From Candidatus Poseidoniaceae archaeon (GTDB lineage: Archaea; Thermoplasmatota; Poseidoniia; Poseidoniales; Poseidoniaceae): DNA of 7,894 nucleotides. The translations under genes and the position numbers were made by a program. Location of the stretch: assembly GCA_022425585.1 (NCBI GenBank), contig JAKMFF010000234.1, positions 1 through 7,894 of the forward strand, given 5' to 3'. The notes beneath the pieces are model-generated. The model was not told the origin of the DNA, did no database searches, and saw only the letters and a program-made list of their open reading frames with translations. Every line of letters starts with the position of its first letter. Position 1 is the first letter of the stretch. Shown here piece after piece: positions 1-5,260 of this stretch.

Positions 1-9
1 ACTTAAATG

Positions 10-17
10 AAAAAAAA
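10..17 (-). terminator. Oligo-T transcription terminator candidate
   Basis: A run of eight A on the plus strand reads as T8 on the coding strand, about 20 nt past the stop codon of the 87-residue membrane protein. Archaeal RNA polymerase is known to terminate at oligo-T stretches without needing a hairpin, and I see no strong stem just before the run. This would close the leftward gene series. The window ends 9 nt further on, so the next gene cannot be seen. Confidence 0.45.
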
Positions 18-37
18 TAGATTACTATTAGCGTCAA

Positions 38-301
38 TCAACGCTTCTTGAATTGTGCACCAAGGAAGTATTTGCGAATTATTCGGTTTCTTTGCAGAGT
101 TCTGCCAAATCTATCTACCAACAACCAGTATAACTCGATAGTAAACCAACAAGCACCAAAAATCATTAGGTAATCAATCAATGTGAAAATTTGGAATAAT
201 ATGGCAATCAACGACGAAAAAATCAACGCAAAGGCTAGGTCGTACAAGGTGCCCAAGCATAACCAATAGCTCATCAGGCGAGCCAGGTAATTATTCATCA
301 T
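38..301 (-). CDS. Small two-helix membrane protein, unknown function
   Basis: An 87-residue protein that I do not recognise. It is dominated by two hydrophobic segments, roughly residues 18-38 and 43-62, joined by a very short turn (LIDY), so it should form a membrane hairpin. The C-terminal 25 residues are strongly basic (RTLQRNRIIRKYF and a final KKR) and should face the cytoplasm by the positive-inside rule. That puts both ends inside. There is no signal peptide and no catalytic motif. Two ATG codons stand in tandem (299-301 and 296-298), and either could be the start. A TATA-like box centred about 23 nt upstream suggests a leaderless message of its own. It follows the surface-protein gene by 41 nt, and an oligo-T run follows it. 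The reading frame is probably real, because it fills its space and has a promoter, a terminator candidate and coherent topology. Homology is unverified. Confidence 0.6.
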   Translation of the reverse strand: MMNNYLARLMSYWLCLGTLYDLAFALIFSSLIAILFQIFTLIDYLMIFGACWFTIELYWLLVDRFGRTLQRNRIIRKYFLGAQFKKR

Positions 302-320
302 TTAGCGTAGTAAAGGTCGG

Positions 321-330
321 TATAAAAGAT
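321..330 (-). promoter_or_regulatory. TATA-box-like promoter for the 87-residue gene
   Basis: The coding strand reads ATCTTTTATA in the 41-nt gap between the surface-protein stop and the ATG pair at 301/298. Its centre lies about 23 nt before the first ATG. Archaeal TATA boxes usually sit about 25 nt before the transcription start, so transcription would begin at or within a few bases of the start codon. That predicts a leaderless mRNA, which agrees with the lack of any GGAGG-like sequence before the ATG. No clear purine-rich BRE is visible directly upstream. Confidence 0.45.
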
Positions 331-342
331 AGAGTGATTCCT

Positions 343-3045
343 TCAACGATTACGTAGGTAATCTTCACCATACCAAGCCCATTGCTCCATAGTCCAATTC
401 GGTGGTAGTCCTTCAGGAGGCAGTGGTGGTCCTTGAGGAGTTTGTACTGGTGGAGCATATTCCATTGCTGGTTGTGGCATTGGTTGAGCCATTGGTTGGA
501 TGAATTGTTGATCAGCATACGGCATGACATTTTCAGGCATAAGTTCTGGTTTACGCCGAGTAGCATATAGGCCAATTACCACAATAATTCCGAGAATAAC
601 CGCAGCAATTGCCACTATTCCAATCACATTAGAAGAATCATCATCATCATCTGGAATAACTGACATGGAGGCATCTTGTGGGTAGGCATCTAAGTTATCA
701 CCAACTCCATCACCATCAGTATCGATTTGTTCAGTAGCATCATTGGGAAATTCATCTAATTCATCGTCCAGACCATCGCCGTCCGAATCAAGACAACCAA
801 ATCGCTCTATTGTAGAGTTACCAAATACCGCCGGGCAAGAGTCTGGCATATTTCCGTCGATTAGATCTCCATATCCATCACCATCTTGGTCAGAGTATTG
901 TGTTGCATCATTATTGAATGCATCATAAGCATCTGACCAGCCGTCACCATCACTATCTCGGCATCCAAATACATCTTCAAAAGATGTTCCAGCAATATTG
1001 GTGCAACCATCTGGTTGAACTCCTTCCGCATTATCGCCGTATCCGTCATTATCACCATCAAAGTGTTGAGTGGGCTCGTTAGGGAATGCATCAGCACCGA
1101 AATTTATGTTCCAAGTATCATCAGGGTCTGACCAACCGTCATCATCTGTGTCAACACAACCTAGCCGGTCTAGTGTGGAGGTCCCAACAAGTGTTGGACA
1201 GTAGTCGCCATTGTTACCCCTTAACTCGTCTCCATAGCCATCGTTATCGCTATCAGCCCATTGGCTTGGGTCTGCGGGGAAAGTATCGATTGTATCGGCA
1301 TAGCCGTCATAATCCCCGTCTATACAACCAGTTAATTCACCGGTACTAGAGCCAGCGGTTAGGGGACAATCATCAATAGTGTCGCTGTAACCATCATTAT
1401 CATCATCAGTATCCTCAACTGCGTCTTCACAGCCATCTGCATCATTATCAGTTTCAATTGTTGAGATGAATCCGATATTACTTACTGGGCATAAATCAGC
1501 TGCCATAGCAGAAACTTGGCATAGTTCATTGCCAGCACCAGCATCACAAATACCATCACCGTCATCATCTAGATCTTCATCATCATCTCGGCATCCATCA
1601 CTGTCTAAATCGGTTGATGAGCGGGACGGCCAGTTAATTTCTCCAGTTGGACACAAGTCACTAAGATCGTTTACTCCATCGTTGTCATCATCAGCATCTT
1701 CACTAGCATCTGCACAACCGTCTAAATCATGGTCAATGCCTTTTTGTGAGGTCCAAGATTTCTGACCTGTTGGACAGTTATCATCAACATCAAGGATTGA
1801 ATCATTATCATCATCTTCATCACATGCGTCACCAAAATAGTCACCATCATAATTAGCTTGTCCAGGATTAGCAATAGCAATGCAATTGTCATCATCATCA
1901 AGAACACCATCTGCATCCAAGTCATAAAATGGATCTATTCTTACCACCTGATCTTTACCATTGTCAACGTAGTAAAGGTGACCATCTGGTCCAACTTCAA
2001 GACCCATGATGAATTGTGCACTGGTTTGGATTGTATCAGCAACAACAGCACTCTTGCCGTCATCTGCTAAGTCGTAAGCGACTATTTGTCCGTTACCATT
2101 TTCTGACACAAACAAGGTATCACCTTCTAGCGCAATACCAGATGGACGCCCAAGACCAGTGTCAATTTCACCCCAATCAACCCCTGTTTTGCGGGTATAC
2201 TGGGCCAGTGGCTCCATTCGTGAAGGGTCGTTCATGATATTCTGTGTATTTACTGATGAATCTGTATCAACCCAAAGAATACGGTTGGCTCCTGTGTCGG
2301 CGATGTAGAGTATTCCTGATGCTTTATCCAGAATCATGTGTCCGGGAATTCCGCCGTTGCGGGTAAGTTGAACGTCGGAGTATCGATGAACGATACCATC
2401 TGAGTGGTCATCTTCACCAGTATCATGGTCTTGTTGGAAATCATAGTAAACTAACTCGCCGTAATAGCCGTCAAAGTACCAATATGCATTACCACTATCG
2501 TGAGCAATACCCATTCCGTCTGGTGACTCGTGATTCATGTCAATATGGCTGCCAAGCAAACCATTACCGTTATTTTGATTCTCTACGGCAAAATGCGAAA
2601 GCGATGATGGCCACAAGGTTGGTCCCATGAATTGATTTGGCGAGCCTTGACCACAGTAGGTGTTTTGAGTTTCTTGAGCTGAGCCCCATTGCCAGTCAAA
2701 CTCTGGATGATATGCGCCAAAGGCAATTGCGCTGACTTCTTCTAAGAAGTGATTACTATTGGAATCTTCACGATTTTCAGAGTATTGAGTAGATAGTCCG
2801 GTATCATGGATGATGGAAATACTATCATCACCACGGTTAGCAATCCAAAGTTCATCAGTTCGCCCTGGGTGGAATTCAAGGTCACGTGGGTCAAATAAAC
2901 CGTCAGTTGAATCAGCGATTACGACCTCATCAAAACCAGTCCCGAATTGGGCTACAGTATCGCCATCTTCAGATGCTTGAACACTTGAAACCAGAGAAAA
3001 TAAGAAAATGCTTACGATAAATACACTCAAACGCTTTTGTCCCAT
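343..3045 (-). CDS. Secreted, membrane-anchored propeller and thrombospondin type 3 repeat surface protein
   Basis: A 900-residue protein. A Sec signal peptide (KR, then a hydrophobic run, cleavage likely after VQA at residue 24) leads into about 340 residues of NHL-like beta-propeller repeats, seen as recurring 'GILYIADTGANRILWVD' and 'GHLYYVDNGKDQVVRID' blades. Residues 375-783 are Asp-rich thrombospondin type 3 repeats (DxDxDGxxD) that should bind many Ca2+ ions and carry nine regularly spaced cysteine pairs. An Asp5 run (799-803) precedes one transmembrane helix (807-829), a basic stop-transfer TRRK and a Pro/Gln/Met-rich cytoplasmic tail ending in LPPNWTMEQWAWYGEDYL. The bulk would therefore lie outside the cell. 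The frame extends upstream to a TTG at 3063, but ATG 3045 places the signal peptide correctly. No enzyme active site was recognised. A role in adhesion, the envelope or ligand binding is inference. The architecture is typical of Marine Group II archaea as I recall them. Confidence 0.88.
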   Translation of the reverse strand: MGQKRLSVFIVSIFLFSLVSSVQASEDGDTVAQFGTGFDEVVIADSTDGLFDPRDLEFHPGRTDELWIANRGDDSISIIHDTGLSTQYSENREDSNSNHFLEEVSAIAFGAYHPEFDWQWGSAQETQNTYCGQGSPNQFMGPTLWPSSLSHFAVENQNNGNGLLGSHIDMNHESPDGMGIAHDSGNAYWYFDGYYGELVYYDFQQDHDTGEDDHSDGIVHRYSDVQLTRNGGIPGHMILDKASGILYIADTGANRILWVDTDSSVNTQNIMNDPSRMEPLAQYTRKTGVDWGEIDTGLGRPSGIALEGDTLFVSENGNGQIVAYDLADDGKSAVVADTIQTSAQFIMGLEVGPDGHLYYVDNGKDQVVRIDPFYDLDADGVLDDDDNCIAIANPGQANYDGDYFGDACDEDDDNDSILDVDDNCPTGQKSWTSQKGIDHDLDGCADASEDADDDNDGVNDLSDLCPTGEINWPSRSSTDLDSDGCRDDDEDLDDDGDGICDAGAGNELCQVSAMAADLCPVSNIGFISTIETDNDADGCEDAVEDTDDDNDGYSDTIDDCPLTAGSSTGELTGCIDGDYDGYADTIDTFPADPSQWADSDNDGYGDELRGNNGDYCPTLVGTSTLDRLGCVDTDDDGWSDPDDTWNINFGADAFPNEPTQHFDGDNDGYGDNAEGVQPDGCTNIAGTSFEDVFGCRDSDGDGWSDAYDAFNNDATQYSDQDGDGYGDLIDGNMPDSCPAVFGNSTIERFGCLDSDGDGLDDELDEFPNDATEQIDTDGDGVGDNLDAYPQDASMSVIPDDDDDSSNVIGIVAIAAVILGIIVVIGLYATRRKPELMPENVMPYADQQFIQPMAQPMPQPAMEYAPPVQTPQGPPLPPEGLPPNWTMEQWAWYGEDYLRNR
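667..1281 (-). repeat. Tandem ~56-residue higher-order repeat units
   Basis: Within the C-terminal half of the repeat region a longer unit recurs: F-P-x-(D/E)-x-(T/S)-Q, then DxDxDGYGD, a CX13C loop and (C)xDxDxDGW/LxD. Unit 1 spans 1087-1281 (65 residues, with an insertion near WNINFGADA). Units 2 (919-1086) and 3 (751-918) are each exactly 56 residues. Unit 4 (667-750) is a truncated copy lacking the cysteine loop. By my alignment, units 2 and 3 share 28 of 56 residues. The divergence suggests old internal duplication. Confidence 0.8.
697..1923 (-). repeat. Thrombospondin type 3 calcium-binding repeat region within the surface protein
   Basis: This stretch encodes about 409 residues of tandem Asp-rich repeats (such as DLDADGVLDDDDNC, DTDGDGVGDNLDAYP). 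On the plus strand it shows as many 'atcatcatc' and 'ccatcaccatc' tracts, because GAT codons are so frequent. In characterised thrombospondins such repeats wrap around Ca2+ and become ordered only when calcium is bound. Seawater calcium would keep this stalk rigid. The cysteine spacing changes from CX19C in the first half to CX13C in the second (see findings). Confidence 0.9.
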
Positions 3046-3093
3046 GTAGTAAAACAAATTCAATCTGTTTTTGATACCTTGCTTAAGATGTTG

Positions 3094-3104
3094 AATATTT
3101 TTTT
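3094..3104 (-). promoter_or_regulatory. TATA-like promoter element for the surface-protein gene
   Basis: The coding strand reads AAAAAAATATT in the 72-nt gap between the guaAb stop and ATG 3045. The element is centred about 53 nt before the ATG. Transcription would then start near 3070-3075 and leave a leader of about 25-30 nt. No good Shine-Dalgarno is visible before the ATG. The gap is AT-rich overall, so chance TATA-like strings are expected. A second candidate (GTATAA) sits right after the guaAb stop. Confidence 0.35.
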
Positions 3105-3117
3105 GAAAATTATACTA

Positions 3118-4068
3118 TTATTCCCACTCAATTGTGCCAGGTGGTTTGTGAGTGATGTCATAGACTACACGGTTAACTGCACCTTTGACAGTATTAGTTA
3201 TTCGAGTACTTATTTTCTGCAAGATAGGATGGGGAATCTCAGAGTATCTTGCCGACATACCGTCCATGGATTGGACTGCACGAACAACAATTGTTTCACC
3301 ATAGGCACGAACGTCCCCATGTACGCCGACGCTGCGGACAGGAAGTAGGGCAGCAAAGTATTGCCAAGGTAATTCCATAAGACCTTCTGCTGCTGCCTTT
3401 TCAAATTCTTCTTCGACGATTGCACAAGACTCTCGAACTACTGCTACACGCTCTGGTGTTAAATCACCAAGGGTTCTAACAGCTAGTCCTGGACCTGGGA
3501 ATGGTTGTCGTTCTGCTACATTGATTTCGAGGAAACGGGCCAATTCTCTGACTTCATCTTTGTATAAATCACGCAGTGGCTCAACTACCTCTAAAGTCAT
3601 GTCTTCGGGAAGTCCTCCAACATTGTGATGCGACTTGATAGTGTCACGCACACCACCGCCTGATTCAATCCAATCAGGAGCAATGGTTCCTTGCACTAAA
3701 TATTTAGCACCACATTTCTTTTGCTCATCTTCAAAAATTCTAATGAATAATTCACCAATCACCTTGCGCTTTTGCTCTGGCTCAGTAACACCTTTGAGGG
3801 CTTCAAAGTAACGATCTGCTGCCTTGACAGTCACCAAATTCTTGATGCCTTGCTCGGCCAGTAAAGCCTCAATTTGTTCAGTCTCACCTTTGCGCATAAA
3901 TCCAGTGTCAACATAAACGCAATGGAGTAAATCTCCTACTGCCTGATTTGCGATAACTGCAGCAACAGTAGAATCGACACCACCTGAACAAGCGATTATG
4001 GCTATATCATCAATTGTGTTTTGCAGTGATTCGATGGATTCCTTAACGAATTCATCGACATCAAACAT
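3118..4068 (-). CDS. guaAb: GMP synthase, ATP-pyrophosphatase subunit B (archaeal split type)
   Basis: This subunit activates XMP with ATP and aminates it to GMP, the last step of guanine nucleotide synthesis, using ammonia from a separate glutaminase subunit (GuaAa). The PP-loop SGGVDS lies at residues 28-33. The family signatures QGTIAPDWIES, IKSHHNVGGLPE and PFPGPGLAVR follow, and the C-terminal dimerisation/XMP-binding domain ends in the classic ITHKPPGTIEWE. At 316 residues the gene holds only the synthetase half. It begins directly with MFDVDEF, as archaeal GuaAb proteins do, with no glutaminase domain upstream, and no guaAa is in the window. The frame can be extended to a GTG at 4092, but that would run into purE. 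ATG 4068 lies one base after the purE stop (TGAGATG), which favours translational coupling, with a G-rich stretch (GGGGGCG) upstream as a weak ribosome site. All key residues I checked appear intact. Confidence 0.95.
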   Translation of the reverse strand: MFDVDEFVKESIESLQNTIDDIAIIACSGGVDSTVAAVIANQAVGDLLHCVYVDTGFMRKGETEQIEALLAEQGIKNLVTVKAADRYFEALKGVTEPEQKRKVIGELFIRIFEDEQKKCGAKYLVQGTIAPDWIESGGGVRDTIKSHHNVGGLPEDMTLEVVEPLRDLYKDEVRELARFLEINVAERQPFPGPGLAVRTLGDLTPERVAVVRESCAIVEEEFEKAAAEGLMELPWQYFAALLPVRSVGVHGDVRAYGETIVVRAVQSMDGMSARYSEIPHPILQKISTRITNTVKGAVNRVVYDITHKPPGTIEWE

Positions 4069-4069
4069 C

Positions 4070-4549
4070 TCAGGCGCCCCCGTTGACCTCACGGTCTTGG
4101 GCTTTGACTCGCTCTACTTGGTCGAGTTTGTTTTGCTTCAGTGCCGCCGCATGTGCTTCGTTTTGCAATGCTAGCATCTGTACAGCCAAGTATCCAGCAT
4201 TATCCCCTCGGTCAACACCAACGGTTGCTGCTGGAACTCCTGGAGGTAATTGGACGATAGATAATAATGAATCAAAAGGTACACGACCACCACATGGCAC
4301 ACCAATAACTGGCTTGGTAGTAAGAGCAGCCACAGCACCTGGCAGTGCCGCTGCTAATCCAGCCATTGCGATGAATACTTTGCAGCCATCTGCTTCAGCA
4401 TCGTGAATAATTTGTTCAACAAATTTTGGTGAGCGATGAGCACTAGCAACACGCAGTTGATAATCAACTGAAAACTGCTTCAAAATTTTGGTACACTTTT
4501 CGGCAATAGGCATATCTGAGGACGAACCCAACAGTATAGTAACTTCCAT
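4070..4549 (-). CDS. purE: Phosphoribosylaminoimidazole carboxylase/mutase PurE
   Basis: A 159-residue PurE, which forms 4-carboxy-5-aminoimidazole ribonucleotide (CAIR) in de novo purine synthesis. Class I enzymes rearrange N5-CAIR made by PurK, and class II enzymes carboxylate AIR directly. The phosphate/CO2-site motifs GSSSD (8-12) and SAHRSP (36-41) are present, as is the block MAGLAAALPGAVAALTTKP (62-80). The general sequence resembles class I more than the animal type. In that block, E. coli PurE has AAHLPG with His75. Here the aligned residue is Ala68, so one of two active-site histidines is missing (see findings). His38, matching E. coli His45, is kept. The start ATG at 4549 has no strong Shine-Dalgarno. 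The gene lies 36 nt after the four-helix membrane protein and 1 nt before guaAb. No purK is visible. Confidence 0.93.
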   Translation of the reverse strand: MEVTILLGSSSDMPIAEKCTKILKQFSVDYQLRVASAHRSPKFVEQIIHDAEADGCKVFIAMAGLAAALPGAVAALTTKPVIGVPCGGRVPFDSLLSIVQLPPGVPAATVGVDRGDNAGYLAVQMLALQNEAHAAALKQNKLDQVERVKAQDREVNGGA

Positions 4550-4578
4550 GTCAAATCTGCCATCGCGGTCGGTTATTC

Positions 4579-4596
4579 AAGATGACTATTCATCTT
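4579..4596 (-). repeat. Perfect 7-bp inverted repeat over a stop codon
   Basis: The coding strand reads AAGATGA-ATAG-TCATCTT, a perfect 7-bp stem with a 4-nt loop. The TAG stop of the four-helix membrane protein falls within the loop. It lies 30 nt before the purE start. No T-run follows on the coding strand, so it does not look like a terminator. It could be an mRNA hairpin at the gene junction or chance. Confidence 0.4.
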
Positions 4597-5260
4597 CGAC
4601 GATAAATTCCGTCAAATCAAGCCCTAAAAGACGGAAATCAAAGCGTTCTCCTATCCTTACACCAAACACATCCAAGCGTATTGCTAAGCCTTGTAGAGTT
4701 CTAGTACCGTAGATGTGAGCGAAACTATCTTTGTCAAATCGCTTCAATGCCATGGTGTTTTGGGTAAACCTTCGGGATCTAATATCCCAGCCAGTCATGG
4801 AGTCCGTTGGCAACCTAGATTTCGCCGACCAATTAGTTTGGTAAATCAAGTTGGCATCCTTGAAGATGAAATCAAGTGTCCGAAATATCATCACAAAGGC
4901 CAGAAAGGATGACGCGATTCCCCACTCGACTGCGAAGTTATTGTTTGCCACCATCAACCAAGAAAATAATGACAAACAACTAAAGAAAAACCCTAAACCA
5001 ACTTTTAGAGAGTTAAAAATTCCTTGCCTTGTGCTAACAGCACCAATACCACCTACCAGCATTAGAATTACCGAACCTCCACCAAGGAAATTTATCAGTT
5101 CCATACCAGTATCTGTGAAATAGACAATCAATGTCAAAGCAAGCGGTAGTAACCCCCATGACAGAGGTAGCAAGACAGAACCGGCGTTTGGCTTTAGGTC
5201 GATTTTTTCCCAGCCAAAGTGCTCAGGGCTGGTATCTCTAGCCCTTACCACTTGGACCAC
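4586..5260 (-). CDS. Four-helix integral membrane protein, unknown function
   Basis: A 224-residue protein that I do not recognise. After a short polar N-terminus (containing ARDTSPEHFGWEKIDLKP) come four hydrophobic segments at about 29-49, 55-75, 86-106 and 112-134, paired as two hairpins. A soluble C-terminal domain of about 85 residues follows (145-224), rich in Arg and Phe (WDIRSRRF, LDVFGVRIGERFDFRLLGLDL) and ending acidic. The even helix count puts both ends on the same side, probably the cytoplasm given the basic residues after helix 4. The start is a GTG whose G is the last base of the gcvPB TAG stop (TAGTG), with a weak GAAGAG purine tract upstream. The first in-frame ATG is at residue 53 and would delete helix 1. 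Tight coupling to gcvPB argues that the gene is real and co-expressed. I saw no transporter or enzyme motif. Confidence 0.75.
   Translation of the reverse strand: MVQVVRARDTSPEHFGWEKIDLKPNAGSVLLPLSWGLLPLALTLIVYFTDTGMELINFLGGGSVILMLVGGIGAVSTRQGIFNSLKVGLGFFFSCLSLFSWLMVANNNFAVEWGIASSFLAFVMIFRTLDFIFKDANLIYQTNWSAKSRLPTDSMTGWDIRSRRFTQNTMALKRFDKDSFAHIYGTRTLQGLAIRLDVFGVRIGERFDFRLLGLDLTEFIVEDE

Noticed and set aside
633..650. Trinucleotide tracts (tcatcatcatc) here and across 697-1923 as microsatellites or a CRISPR-like array
   Set aside because: They encode runs of Asp in calcium-binding repeats, with mixed GAT/GAC codons and other residues between. There are no spacers and no constant-length DNA repeat.
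3046..3063. Upstream TTG extension of the surface-protein frame
   Set aside because: It would put NLFYYM before the signal peptide. ATG 3045 gives a normal Sec signal with a KR-charged start, so the extension was dropped.
3046..3117. Possible small RNA or riboswitch between guaAb and the surface-protein gene
   Set aside because: Only 72 nt, AT-rich, with no stable stem that I could find. Promoter elements explain it adequately.
3118..4068. Truncated full-length bacterial-type GuaA
   Set aside because: Bacterial GuaA carries an N-terminal glutaminase domain. Here the synthetase half starts cleanly at MFD directly after purE, with no remnant of a glutaminase. A natural archaeal split subunit fits better than a broken gene.
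4069..4092. GTG extension of guaAb
   Set aside because: It adds eight residues inside purE. The family begins at MFD, and ATG 4068 follows the purE stop by one base.
4083..4406. Plus-strand open frame of 107 codons opposite purE and the guaAb start
   Set aside because: It is the antisense shadow of well-conserved genes. Its Ser/Ala/Pro-rich translation has no recognisable domain. The other plus-strand frames (1466-1765, 5686-6009, 6862-7164 and others) were rejected for the same reason.
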